DNA from: VRUE01 sp035693025
GTDB lineage: Bacteria; Actinomycetota; Thermoleophilia; Solirubrobacterales; 70-9
Assembly (NCBI GenBank): GCA_035693025.1
Contig: DASSHI010000027.1
Location: forward strand, 17,434 to 81,433
Direction: 5' to 3'
DNA length: 64,000 nucleotides
Shown here: positions 33,445 to 41,824 of the stretch, in pieces
Position numbering within the stretch: the stretch's first letter is position 1
How the letters are laid out: each line of letters begins with the position of its first letter
Made by a program: the position numbers and the translations under genes
Notes under the pieces: generated by a model
What the model was told of the DNA's origin: nothing
The model's input: only the letters and a program-made list of their open reading frames with translations
Database searches by the model: none

Positions 33445-35130
33445 TCAGGCTACCGGCTGGTGCTCGCGGGCCGAGCGCTCGCTGCGAGCGCTGCGACGGC
33501 CGATCGCCGCCCGGATGTCCCGCATCGGTCGCGAGCTGCGCACGTCGGGCAGCACGTCGAAGTTGTGCGGCTCCGGCGGGGAGAGGGCGAACCACTCGAG
33601 CGAGTCGCCGCCCCAGGCGTCGTGGCCGGCGGGCGCGCCGCCCTCGCGGCTGACGAGCGCGTTGACCAGGGTCATGACGATGCCCGCGAAGAGCACGAAG
33701 GCGCCGATCGTGGCGATCAGGTTGTAGGCGTCGAGGCCGTTTCCGGCGAAGAACTTGTAGGCATCGGCCACCTGGTCCTTCTCGGTGCCGGCGAGGAAGA
33801 GCGGCACGAAGGTGACCAGCGTTCCCACCGCCATCGTCCAGAAGGAGAGGCGCGCCAGGGTCTCGCCCATCGTCCGTCCGGTCATCTTCGGGAACCACCA
33901 GTGCAGTGCGGCAAAGCCGCCGAACACCGCGCCGCCGACGAGGGCGAAGTGAGTCGCCGCGGTGCTGTCGGTGGTGTGCTGGAGGCGCCATCCGGCGGCG
34001 ACCATCGAGTGGTTCATCTCGGCGACCAGCCCGATGACGATGGCGACGATCGCGCCGGCGGCGAAGAGCAGAGGCGCCCGCATCCGCACCGTTCCCCCCG
34101 CGAGGGTCGCGATCAGGTTGAAGAAGACCAGCCCGAAGGGAACGATCAGGGCCAGCGACACGATCATCGCGAAGTACATCCAGCCGAGGCCGATCGGCGC
34201 GGTGTACATGTTCTGCATCCAGGCGAGCGTGCCGAGCACGGCGATCGCCACCAGGGAGCCGATCACGGCGCCGCGATTGAAGAGCGGCTTGCGCGCCAGC
34301 GCGGGAACGATCTCGGCGATCGCCCCGATGGCGAAGATCAAGATCAGCATGTAGGCGCCGGTGTAGAAGATCCAGCTGAGGTGCTGCCAGAGCAATGGCG
34401 AGCCGCCCGCATCGCCGGCGAAGAAGATGCCTTCGAAGTTGCGGTCGATCAGCAGCATCGTTATCGCCGCGAGCATCACCGAGCCGATGACGATCAGCAG
34501 CCAGGAGGAGATCGCCGCGGCCCAGGAGAAGACCGGCAGGCGCCGCCAGGCCATTCCCGGAGCGCGCAGGCGGCGCATCGTCGCCACCAGGTCGACCGCG
34601 ATGAGCACGAAGCCGAGCGTTGCTAGGCCCGTCGCTGCGAGCCAGGCGTCGACGCCGTTGTTCTCGATGAAGGCGAGGCCGGAAAGCGGCGGCAGCGGGT
34701 TGACGCCGGCCTCGGGCGGGGTGAAGAGGAAGGTCGTGTAGAGCACGGTGGCGCCGCCGATGAAGAGCCAGGTGCCGAGCTGGCCCAGGCGCGGGAGCGC
34801 GGTGCCGCGAGCGCCGATCTGCAAGGGCGCGACGTAGTAGAAGAAGCCGAGCGCCAGCGGGATCGCGAAGAGGAAGATCGCGGTCGCGCCGTAGAGCGAG
34901 AGCACGCGGTTGAAGGTGACCGGAGGCATGAAGGTGTTTTCCGGCACGGCGAGCTGCAGCCTCATCAAGAGCAACTCGACTGCGGCCAAGAAGAGGAAGC
35001 CGAGGGCGCCGGTGATGAGGATCTGGCCGAGATCCTTGTGGTTGGCGCTGGTCGCGAGCTGCACCCACCGCGCCCGGCGCGGCGGGAAGCCCTCGATCAC
35101 GAGCTCGGGGTTCCTGGCGGGCGCGCTCAT
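33445..35130 (-). CDS. Haem-copper oxidase subunit I homologue lacking the active-site ligands
   Basis: 561 residues with the twelve-helix fold and many family landmarks (FLFAIPLALGFFYYVAPLQI, WQHLSWIF, WWFPKMTGR), so the relationship is clear. The cofactor ligands are replaced: haem a ligand His to Tyr80 (LSLYGATAIF), the CuB His of helix VI to Thr257, the cross-linked Tyr to Met261, the CuB HH pair to Gln306-Asn307 (LAWMQNMYT), and the haem a3 His to Ala392. Only the second haem a ligand position keeps His (His394 in THFALVGG). It cannot form a binuclear O2-reducing centre. The frame is intact, with no stop or shift, so it is a maintained gene. It overlaps the coxB-like gene by 4 nt and precedes ctaB. 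Confidence 0.9.
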   Translation of the reverse strand: MSAPARNPELVIEGFPPRRARWVQLATSANHKDLGQILITGALGFLFLAAVELLLMRLQLAVPENTFMPPVTFNRVLSLYGATAIFLFAIPLALGFFYYVAPLQIGARGTALPRLGQLGTWLFIGGATVLYTTFLFTPPEAGVNPLPPLSGLAFIENNGVDAWLAATGLATLGFVLIAVDLVATMRRLRAPGMAWRRLPVFSWAAAISSWLLIVIGSVMLAAITMLLIDRNFEGIFFAGDAGGSPLLWQHLSWIFYTGAYMLILIFAIGAIAEIVPALARKPLFNRGAVIGSLVAIAVLGTLAWMQNMYTAPIGLGWMYFAMIVSLALIVPFGLVFFNLIATLAGGTVRMRAPLLFAAGAIVAIVIGLVAEMNHSMVAAGWRLQHTTDSTAATHFALVGGAVFGGFAALHWWFPKMTGRTMGETLARLSFWTMAVGTLVTFVPLFLAGTEKDQVADAYKFFAGNGLDAYNLIATIGAFVLFAGIVMTLVNALVSREGGAPAGHDAWGGDSLEWFALSPPEPHNFDVLPDVRSSRPMRDIRAAIGRRSARSERSAREHQPVA

Positions 35131-35825
35131 GGGGTTTCTCCGTTTTCGATCAGTTTGACCACGCGGTCCTGGGCGGCCTGGATTTCTTCTTTCTGACTTT
35201 CGATGAAGGCTTCGTATTCCTCGGGGGAGACGACGTCGACCTCGGTACGCATCGCCGCGTAGGCCTGGCCGGAGAGGGTTGCGGCCTGGCCGGAGTAGGT
35301 CCCTTCTTCATCGGCGCGGAAGACGACTTCGTGGGCCTTGCCGGGCACGGCGTCGGCCTTGGCGGCGAGGTCGGGCACGTCCCAGGTGTGGACGACGTCG
35401 GTAGAGACCAGATTCAGCTGCACCTCGGTGTCTACCGGCACCACGAGCTTGTAATAGGAGAAGGCTTCGTTGGGATATTCGTAGCGCCAGAGCCATTGCT
35501 GGCCGGTGACTTCGATCTTCAGCGGTTCGGAGTGGGATGCCTGCAGGCCGGCGGAGCCGGTGAGCGGCGCCTCGCGGGCCTTGTCGGTGTAGACGATGCT
35601 GAGCACGAGCAGGATCGCTGCGAAGACCCCCAGGGCGCCGCCGACCCGGAGTTGGATGCGCTGGCCGCCGGTTACCTGGCGCGGCTCGGCGCCGCGCTCG
35701 GCCCGGTAGCGCTGCAGCGCGTAGAGCAGGCCGCCGATGACCGCGATCGCGAGGATCACCGCGGCGACGAAGCCGATCCAGAGCAGCGTGTCGATCTGAT
35801 CGATGGCAGGGGAGTGGGGCGCCAA
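35127..35825 (-). CDS. Oxidase subunit II homologue lacking the CuA site
   Basis: 232 residues: two membrane helices (15-37 and 60-79), then a cupredoxin-like domain with the family aromatic motif GQQWLWRYEYP and VVHTWDVP (His146 kept). The CuA loop reads GQAATLSGQAYAAM: both cysteines are replaced (Ala181, Ser185), the second His is Tyr189 and the acidic ligand is Thr; Met192 remains. It should not bind CuA. The start is TTG 35825, nine nt after a TAGAAT box on the minus strand. A C-terminal extension (EYEAFIESQKEEIQAAQ) is helical. Glutamate codons are mostly GAA. Confidence 0.88.
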   Translation of the reverse strand: MAPHSPAIDQIDTLLWIGFVAAVILAIAVIGGLLYALQRYRAERGAEPRQVTGGQRIQLRVGGALGVFAAILLVLSIVYTDKAREAPLTGSAGLQASHSEPLKIEVTGQQWLWRYEYPNEAFSYYKLVVPVDTEVQLNLVSTDVVHTWDVPDLAAKADAVPGKAHEVVFRADEEGTYSGQAATLSGQAYAAMRTEVDVVSPEEYEAFIESQKEEIQAAQDRVVKLIENGETP

Positions 35826-35834
35826 AGCGCGGCC

Positions 35835-35840
35835 ATTCTA
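35835..35840 (-). promoter_or_regulatory. -10-like TAGAAT before the coxB-like gene
   Basis: On the minus strand TGATTAGAAT (extended -10 form) stands nine nt before the TTG start. It is the only good start signal for the five-gene operon and matches the box before ctaC. Confidence 0.45.
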
Positions 35841-35898
35841 ATCACGCAAGGCGGCGACCCGCGGCGCGCACGTCGAGGGCCGAGTCGCTGGGCCCTCC

Positions 35899-35904
35899 TA
35901 TACT
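35899..35904 (+). promoter_or_regulatory. -10-like TATACT of the PAP2 gene
   Basis: TATACT lies ten nt before the ATG at 35915 with no Shine-Dalgarno, a clear near-leaderless arrangement. Confidence 0.45.
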
Positions 35905-35914
35905 CGCCGGCCTC

Positions 35915-36859
35915 ATGGGGACCCGCTCGAGGCCATCTCCGGCGCTGCGCATGGCGGTGCGAGCCGGAGCCGCAGCGGCGATCGGCGCCGCCGTCGCGGT
36001 GCCGTTGCTGCGGCGACGGGCAAAAGTCCCGGCGCCGGTGACGATCGCGGCCTGCGCCGGGGGGCCGCTCGGCTTGGCGGTCCTCAGCCCCCGCTCGGGC
36101 AGGCGGGACGTGGCGATGTACGCGCTGCAGATGTGGGCCTTCACGATCGCCCACGAGCTTCCCTACGACAACCCCGAGCGGCTTCGCGCCCGCCTGAAGA
36201 TCCGCTACCCGATCGTCGCCGACCGAGCGATCGGCCTCGGGCGGTTGCCGAACGCGCGCTTGCAGCGCGGCCTCGCCCGCCTGGGCCGCGTCGGCACGCT
36301 CAACCGCTTCCTCACCTGGGTCCACTGGCTCTGGTTCCTCGAGCCATACGTCGCCCTCGCATTCATCCTCATGCGTCACCCCGACCGCTTTCCCCGTGCT
36401 GCCCGCCGCCTCGCCGCGGTCTTCGACATCGGCTGCGGCATCTACTTCCTCCTGCCCACCGCGCCTCCCTGGTGGGCCTCCGAGCAGGGATATACCGGCG
36501 AAGAGGTGCGGCGGATCATGGTCGACGTAGGTGAGGACACCTGGAAATCGGCTTGGCCGGCGATGTATGGCGCGCTCGGCGGAAACCCCTGGGCGGCGAT
36601 GCCCTCGCTGCACTTCGCCACCTCGGTGACGGCGGCGATCTCACTGGCCGAAACGGGCCGTGGACCGGCCGTCGTGGGCTGGAGCTATGCCCTGGCGCTC
36701 GGTTTCGGCCTGGTCTATCTGGGCGAGCACTACGTCACCGATCTGGTCGCCGGCGCCGGCCTCGTTGCTGCCGTGCGGCGCGGCGAGGGGTGGGCCGAGC
36801 CCGCGGTGCTCGCGGTGAATCGAGGCCTGCAGGGTCTGGAGCGCCTGGCGAACGGGTAG
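35915..36859 (+). CDS. PAP2-superfamily membrane protein (inositol phosphotransferase-like)
   Basis: 314 residues, about six membrane segments. The phosphatase/transferase motif is split as in the Aur1/Ipt1-type PAP2 proteins: MPSLHFATSVTAA (active-site His) and LGEHYVTDLVAG (second His and Asp). WTKS-like YGALGGNPWAA lies just before. In actinobacteria such proteins move phospho-alcohol groups onto lipids; phosphatidic acid phosphatase activity is an alternative. Ten bp upstream of the flippase-like gene at 36870, so the two may act on the same lipid. Confidence 0.82.
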   Translation: MGTRSRPSPALRMAVRAGAAAAIGAAVAVPLLRRRAKVPAPVTIAACAGGPLGLAVLSPRSGRRDVAMYALQMWAFTIAHELPYDNPERLRARLKIRYPIVADRAIGLGRLPNARLQRGLARLGRVGTLNRFLTWVHWLWFLEPYVALAFILMRHPDRFPRAARRLAAVFDIGCGIYFLLPTAPPWWASEQGYTGEEVRRIMVDVGEDTWKSAWPAMYGALGGNPWAAMPSLHFATSVTAAISLAETGRGPAVVGWSYALALGFGLVYLGEHYVTDLVAGAGLVAAVRRGEGWAEPAVLAVNRGLQGLERLANG

Positions 36860-36869
36860 CGTCTTCGGC

Positions 36870-38003
36870 GTGTCTCCCGAGGAGCCGGCGAACGAAAGCG
36901 GCGGCTATGAGCTGCCGTTGTTCACGCCACGGCGGGTCGTGCAGACCCTGCTCGTCGTCGTCGGCCTGCTCGTCTGCATCTACTTCCTCTTTCCGAAGCT
37001 GGTCGGGCTGGGCGATGCGCTGAGCAAGCTCGACGACGCCGACCCCGCCTGGATCGTCGTCGCTGTCGGCTTCAACGTGATCGCGGTCGCCACCTACGTC
37101 GCACTGTTCAAGGCGGTGGTCGGCGGCGACGTGCTGCGCCTCACCTGGGGCGAGACGTACGAGATCAACATGGCCGGGGTGGCGGCGACGCTGCTCTTCT
37201 CCGCCGCCGGGGCCGGCGGAATCGCCCTGACCTATTGGGCGCTGCGCAAGGCGGGGATGCAGCGTCGGGACGTCGGCCGGCGAATGGTCGCCTTCCTCGC
37301 CCTGCACTACGTCTTCTACCCCTTCGCCCTGATCGGCTTCGGCATCCTCCTGCGCACCGGGGTGCTGCCGGGCAAGCACTCGGTCGAGCTGACCGTCGTG
37401 CCGGCGGCGGTCGCCGGCGTGCTGCTCCTGCTCGGGCTCTTGCTGGCGCTGACGCCATCGGACCTGGGCCGGCGGGTGGCCGCCCACGCGCACGGCGAGC
37501 GGGCGCAGGCGATCGCCGCCAACGTCGCCAAGGTGCCGGCGATCGCCGCCGAAGGCTTCCGCTTCGCGATCGGGCTCTTCGCGCACCCCTCGCGCGGCGG
37601 CCTCGCGGTGATCGGCGCGGCCGGCTTCTGGGCGGCCAACATCGGCATTCTCTGGGCTTCCTTCCAGGCCTTCGGCGTGGAAGTGCCGATCGCGGTCGTC
37701 GTCCAGGGATTCTTCCTCGGCATGGTCGCCAACCTCTTCCCCCTGGCCCCCGCCGGGGTGGGTGCCGTGGATGCCGGGATGATCGGCGCCTTCGTGCTCT
37801 TCGGCCTTCCCGAGGAGACCGTCTTTCCGGCGATCCTCGTCTACCGGCTGGTTGCCTTCTGGCTGCCGATCCCGCCCGGGATCGTCGCCTTCTTCCAGCT
37901 GCGCAAACGCGTCGTGCGTTGGGAAGAGGAGGGCCTGCCGGTGGACCGCGGCAAGCACCTGCGCGAGCTGCCGGCCCCGGCCGATTCGGGCGAAGCGGCC
38001 TAG
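36870..38003 (+). CDS. Lysylphosphatidylglycerol synthase TM-region/UPF0104-type membrane protein
   Basis: 377 residues, about eight membrane helices with the pattern of the flippase-like domain of MprF (YLFPKLVGLGDALSKLDDADPAWI, NMAGVAATLLFSAAGAGG, FFLGMVANLFPLAPAGVGAVDAG, and LVYRLVAFWLPIPPGIVAF). No soluble catalytic domain is attached. Probably translocates a lipid or glycolipid. GTG start, seven nt after TAGCGT that overlaps the previous stop. Confidence 0.85.
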   Translation: MSPEEPANESGGYELPLFTPRRVVQTLLVVVGLLVCIYFLFPKLVGLGDALSKLDDADPAWIVVAVGFNVIAVATYVALFKAVVGGDVLRLTWGETYEINMAGVAATLLFSAAGAGGIALTYWALRKAGMQRRDVGRRMVAFLALHYVFYPFALIGFGILLRTGVLPGKHSVELTVVPAAVAGVLLLLGLLLALTPSDLGRRVAAHAHGERAQAIAANVAKVPAIAAEGFRFAIGLFAHPSRGGLAVIGAAGFWAANIGILWASFQAFGVEVPIAVVVQGFFLGMVANLFPLAPAGVGAVDAGMIGAFVLFGLPEETVFPAILVYRLVAFWLPIPPGIVAFFQLRKRVVRWEEEGLPVDRGKHLRELPAPADSGEAA

Positions 38004-38095
38004 GAGGGTCTGGCGAAACCCCCGCCCACGCCTGGATTTCGGCTGCCGGACGCGTTACTATACAAAGTGAAGTAATGGACAGCGCAAGGCCTGAC

Positions 38096-38101
38096 TAGAC
38101 T
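38096..38101 (+). promoter_or_regulatory. -10-like TAGACT of trxB
   Basis: TAGACT is 11 nt before the trxB ATG. About 30 bp further upstream, 38056-38076 (TTACT...AGTAA arms) forms a small AT-rich inverted repeat that could bind a redox or stress regulator. Confidence 0.4.
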
Positions 38102-38112
38102 GGCGGCGAGCA

Positions 38113-39123
38113 ATGGCAGAGGCGAAAGAAGTAGAGAACGTGATCGTCGTCGGCGGGGGGCCGGCGGGCTACACCGCGGCCCTGTATACCGCTCGCGCCA
38201 ACCTGGAGCCGCTCGTCTTCGAGGGCTTCCAGTGGGGCGGGCAGCTGCAGAACACGACCGACGTCGAGAACTATCCCGGCTATCCCGAGGGAATCATGGG
38301 GCCGGAGATGATGAATCAGTTCCGCGCCCAGGCAGAGCGCTTCGGCACCCGTTTCGTCACCGACGACGTCGACCGGGTCGAGCTCAGCCCCGACGGCGGC
38401 GTTCACAGGGTCTTCCTCGGCGAGGAGGAGCACGTCGCCAAGACGGTGATCCTGGCGATGGGGGCGGAACCGCGCCGGCTCGGCGTGCCCGGCGAGCTCG
38501 AGCTGAGCGGTTGCGGCGTCTCGACCTGCGGCGTCTGCGACGGCGCCTTCTTCAAAGGCAAAAAGGTGATCGTGATCGGTGGCGGCGACTCGGCGATGGA
38601 GGACGCGATCTTCGTCTCCAAGTTCGCCAGCGAGCTGACGATCGTCAACCGGCGCGACGAGTTCCGGGCTTCGAAGATCATGCAGGAGCGAGCCCGCGAG
38701 CAGGCCAACATCGAGTTCAAGACGCCCTTCGTCCCCGAGGAGTTCGTCGGCGGCGACGGCGGCAACCTCGACCATGTCAAGCTGCGCAACGCCGAGACCG
38801 GCGAGAGCGAGGACTTCGACACCGAAGGGGCCTTCGTCGCGATCGGCCACATTCCCCGCTCGGAGGTGGTCGCCGACCAGGTCGATACCGACGAGGACGG
38901 CTACATCCGCACCCGGCCGGCCTCGACCAAGACCAACCTACCCGGCGTCTTCGCCGTCGGCGACGTCGTCGACCGCACCTACCGCCAGGCGGTCACCGCC
39001 GCCGGCACCGGCTGCATGGGCGCTCTCGACGCCGAGTGGTATTTGCGCGACACGCCGCCCTCGCCTGAGGCGCATTGGCTTCCGGAGGGCGAGCCAGAAG
39101 AGACGGCGCCCAAGCTCGCCTGA
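38113..39123 (+). CDS. trxB: Thioredoxin reductase
   Basis: 336 residues. FAD-binding GGGPAGYTAALYTARA at the N-terminus, redox-active CGVC at 139-142 (STCGVCDGAFF), NADPH-binding GGGDSAMEDA and the C-terminal FAD motif GVFAVGDVVDRTYRQAVTAAG. Reduces thioredoxin with NADPH. No thioredoxin gene is adjacent. It is convergent with greA. Confidence 0.94.
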   Translation: MAEAKEVENVIVVGGGPAGYTAALYTARANLEPLVFEGFQWGGQLQNTTDVENYPGYPEGIMGPEMMNQFRAQAERFGTRFVTDDVDRVELSPDGGVHRVFLGEEEHVAKTVILAMGAEPRRLGVPGELELSGCGVSTCGVCDGAFFKGKKVIVIGGGDSAMEDAIFVSKFASELTIVNRRDEFRASKIMQERAREQANIEFKTPFVPEEFVGGDGGNLDHVKLRNAETGESEDFDTEGAFVAIGHIPRSEVVADQVDTDEDGYIRTRPASTKTNLPGVFAVGDVVDRTYRQAVTAAGTGCMGALDAEWYLRDTPPSPEAHWLPEGEPEETAPKLA

Positions 39124-39203
39124 CCGGCGCATCTCGGCGTCCTCGGTCGCTCGCGTGCAGAGCACGCCACGCTCCCTGCGTCCTTGATCTGCTTGGTCAG
39201 GGC

Positions 39204-39686
39204 TTAAGCGAGTAACCGCTGCACCACGAAGGTGCGATTGCCGCGTGGGGTCTCGACCTCGACCGGCTTGCCCGGCTCGGCGTCGAGCAGCGCACGACCG
39301 ATCGGGGACTCGGCGGAGAGGCGCCCGGCCGCGAGGTCGGCCTCGGTCGAGCCGACAAGCGTCCAGGTGTTGACCGCGCCTTTCGACTCGTCGAGCACCT
39401 CGGCCGTGCGGCCGAAGCTGAAGCGGTCCGCCTTGCCGTCGGTCTCGACCACGACCGCGGTGCGCAGGCGCTCGCGCAGGCGCTTGATCTTGGTCTCGAG
39501 GTGGGCCTGGTCCTCTTTGGCGATGTGGTACTCGGCGTTCTCCTTGAGGTCGCCCTCTTCGCGGGCGACCTTGATCCGCGCCGCCATCGCCGTGCGGGCA
39601 GGCCCTTCGAGCTGCTCGATTTCCTCGCGGAGGGCGGCGATTCCCTCCGGGGTGATCGGCTCCCCGCTGCCGTCGGCACCGTTCAT
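39204..39686 (-). CDS. greA: Transcription elongation factor GreA
   Basis: 160 residues from ATG 39686: a TGCAAT box lies ten nt upstream of this ATG, favouring it over GTG 39695. N-terminal coiled coil (ITPEGIAALREEIEQLEG, and the tip EEGDLKENAEYHIAKED with the acidic residues that enter the polymerase channel) and C-terminal FKBP-like domain (SPIGRALLDAEPGKPVEVETP). Rescues backtracked RNA polymerase by stimulating transcript cleavage. Confidence 0.94.
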   Translation of the reverse strand: MNGADGSGEPITPEGIAALREEIEQLEGPARTAMAARIKVAREEGDLKENAEYHIAKEDQAHLETKIKRLRERLRTAVVVETDGKADRFSFGRTAEVLDESKGAVNTWTLVGSTEADLAAGRLSAESPIGRALLDAEPGKPVEVETPRGNRTFVVQRLLA

Positions 39687-39732
39687 CGCTGGCACAATTG
39701 CAGATGGGCGGCCGGGGCCGAGTCGATCTCGT

Positions 39733-40254
39733 TCAGAGGCTGGAGAGCAGCACGCCGATTACGCCTGCGAGCAGCGTGATTGCCACGGACCAGGCGATGC
39801 GGGTCATCGTGTGATGCAGCCCGAGTATCGAGGCATTCATCTGCTGCATGTCCCGATGCATCTGCCGCATGTCCTCGTGGACCTTGCCGAACTGCTCCCA
39901 GCTCTCGGCGCGGTGCTCGTTCGCCTGGGTGCGAAGGCGTTCTTCGACGCCGACGATCTCCTGACGCAACTCTGTCCCCAGGTCCGCGATCTCCTGGCGC
40001 AGCCCCTTCTCGACGCCGGCGATTTCCTGGCGCAGCCCTGCCTCGACGCCGGCGATCTCGCCGCGGAGTTCCTTACCCGTCGCCTTGAGCTCGCCGCGCA
40101 GCTCCTTGACCTCCACTCGCAGGGTGCTCGCGGTGGCTCGCATCTCCGTGCGGGTCTCCGAGATCTGCCCTTCGACCTGGTCGAAGCGCTCGTCCATCCG
40201 GTGGGATAGATCGTCAAGACGATCGTCTGTCCAGCTCTGCCTCATTGCCTCCAT
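39733..40254 (-). CDS. Coiled-coil protein with C-terminal membrane anchor
   Basis: 173 residues. A long continuous coiled coil from about 12 to 140 contains near-identical 11-residue repeats (GLRQEIAGVEK, ELRQEIVGVEE), visible also as repeated DNA. The C-terminus WSVAITLLAGVIGVLL is a single membrane helix, so it is tail-anchored with the coil in the cytoplasm. Function unknown. The ATG at 40254 has TACGCT six nt upstream. Confidence 0.7.
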   Translation of the reverse strand: MEAMRQSWTDDRLDDLSHRMDERFDQVEGQISETRTEMRATASTLRVEVKELRGELKATGKELRGEIAGVEAGLRQEIAGVEKGLRQEIADLGTELRQEIVGVEERLRTQANEHRAESWEQFGKVHEDMRQMHRDMQQMNASILGLHHTMTRIAWSVAITLLAGVIGVLLSSL

Positions 40255-40323
40255 GCCCCAAGCGTAGGGAGAAAAGTGTGACACGTGGTTCACGAGATTG
40301 CAACTCTTTGTCTTGGTAGACGA

Positions 40324-40647
40324 ATGTCTGAGGAAATGGCTCCGGATCGGCCATGCTCTAAGGTCGAAGCCGTCGCGGCCTGCACCCACATCGACTCGGT
40401 CGAGTACCTCGAGCCGCCGGCCGAGGCGGCCGGCTGCGAGGAGTGCCTGAAGCTGGGGATGAGCTGGGTCCACCTGCGTATGTGCCAGAGCTGCGGCCAC
40501 ATCGGCTGCTGCGACAACTCCCAGGGCAGGCACGCTACGGCGCATTACTCCGAGTCCGGCCATCCGATCATCCGCTCGATCGAGCCGGGCGAGGACTGGA
40601 GCTGGTGCTACGTCGACGAGGCGATGTTCCGCCTCAGCTCCGACTGA
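40324..40647 (+). CDS. UBP-type zinc-finger protein
   Basis: 107 residues, largely one zf-UBP domain: CTHIDSVEYLEP, CEECLKLGMSWVHLRMCQSCGHIGCCDNSQGRHATAHYSESGHPI. The Cys/His zinc ligands and the GHPI element are complete. In bacteria this fold occurs alone or beside redox and transport proteins; it lacks ubiquitin partners and its role is unclear. It overlaps the convergent dehydrogenase gene by 14 nt. Confidence 0.88.
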   Translation: MSEEMAPDRPCSKVEAVAACTHIDSVEYLEPPAEAAGCEECLKLGMSWVHLRMCQSCGHIGCCDNSQGRHATAHYSESGHPIIRSIEPGEDWSWCYVDEAMFRLSSD

Positions 40648-41824
40648 GCAGCCTGGGCGCCGGTCGGTACGCATCGCCGTACTCGGCCTCCAGCTCGGTC
40701 AGCAGCTGCGCCGCTCGGGCGGCACCGATCGACTCGGTCAGCTCGAGGGGCCCGCGCGGCCAGTTGAAGCCGAGTCGCATCGCCGTGTCCATGTCGGAAG
40801 GCGAGCCGACCTCCTCGTCCAGGGCGAGCGCCGCCTCGTTGGCGATCTGGGCGAAGAGGCGGGGAAGGACGACCTCGGCGGCGGGGTCGATCTTCGCCAG
40901 CTCGACGGGGTCGAGCGTCGGCGCCTCGATGCCGAGCTCCGGATCGGGTGCACGGTGCGGGGCCTCGCCGTACTCGTAGAAGCCGCGGCCGCCCTTGCGT
41001 CCGAGCAGTCCCTCGCCGACCATCCGTTCCTGGATCGGGCTCGGCCGCCAGCGCTCGGGTTCGCCACCCTGAAGGTAGAAGGAGCGGGCGACGCTGAGGT
41101 TGACGTCGAGCCCGATCAGGTCGATCAGCTCGAACGGCCCCATGCGGAAGCCGCCGGCGATGCGGACGATGCGATCGATCGTGGGCGCGTCGGCGACGCC
41201 CTGCTCGAGCATCCGCAGCGACTCGAGGCTGAAGGGGCGGGCGAGGCGGTTGGCGATGAAGCCGGGGCTGTCCTTGGCCCGGATCGGCGTGCGTCCCATG
41301 CGGCGACCGACCTCGGTGGTCGCCTCGAGCGCAGCCTCGGCCGAGCGCTCGGTGGCCACCACCTCGACCAGCTTCATCAGCGCCGGCGGGTTGAAGAAGT
41401 GCATGCCGACGACGCGCTCGGGGCGGGGGACCTCGGCGGCGATCGCGGTCACGGGCAGCGAGGACGTGTTGCTGGCGAGGATCGCGTCGGGGCCGCAGGC
41501 CTCGGCGAGGGCGGCGAACAGCTCGCGCTTCAGCTCGATGTCCTCGGGCGCCGCCTCGACCACGAGGTCGCACTCGGCGAGGTCTCCGAGGCTCGCCGCG
41601 CCGCCGCTCCGGGCGCTTGCGGCCTCTGCCTCATCCTCGCTCCAGCGCCCTTTCTGAGCGCCTTTCGCAAGGCTTGCGTGCAGCCGCTCGATGCCCGACT
41701 CGAGCGCCGCGGGCACAGGGTCGTGCAGGCGCGTCTCGTAGCCGCCGAGCGCGGCGATCTGGGCGATCCCGGCGCCCATCGTGCCCGCGCCGACGACGCC
41801 GACTCGCCTCACCTCGGCGGTCAC
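40634..41824 (-). CDS. 3-hydroxyacyl-CoA dehydrogenase
   Basis: 396 residues. NAD-binding GVVGAGTMGAGIAQIAAL, active-site region NTSSLPVTAIA and GMHFFNPPALMKLVEV (catalytic His) and KDSPGFIANRLARP, then a duplicated C-terminal domain (FELIDLIGLDV; LGFNWPRGPLEL). Oxidises L-3-hydroxyacyl-CoA to 3-ketoacyl-CoA. Third gene of a tightly overlapping set (GTGA junctions) with enoyl-CoA hydratase and acyl-CoA dehydrogenase. Confidence 0.93.
   Translation of the reverse strand: MTAEVRRVGVVGAGTMGAGIAQIAALGGYETRLHDPVPAALESGIERLHASLAKGAQKGRWSEDEAEAASARSGGAASLGDLAECDLVVEAAPEDIELKRELFAALAEACGPDAILASNTSSLPVTAIAAEVPRPERVVGMHFFNPPALMKLVEVVATERSAEAALEATTEVGRRMGRTPIRAKDSPGFIANRLARPFSLESLRMLEQGVADAPTIDRIVRIAGGFRMGPFELIDLIGLDVNLSVARSFYLQGGEPERWRPSPIQERMVGEGLLGRKGGRGFYEYGEAPHRAPDPELGIEAPTLDPVELAKIDPAAEVVLPRLFAQIANEAALALDEEVGSPSDMDTAMRLGFNWPRGPLELTESIGAARAAQLLTELEAEYGDAYRPAPRLLSRS

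Noticed and set aside
33445..35130. Treating the second subunit I as a normal alternative terminal oxidase (e.g. ba3 or NO reductase)
   Set aside because: All haem-copper oxidases and NO reductases keep the six metal-ligand histidines; here only one position retains His, so an O2- or NO-reducing role is not supported.
40275..40290. GTGA-N8-TCAC sequence with a CACGTG core upstream of the coiled-coil gene, considered as an operator
   Set aside because: Arms are only 4 bp and the core is off centre; likely chance.
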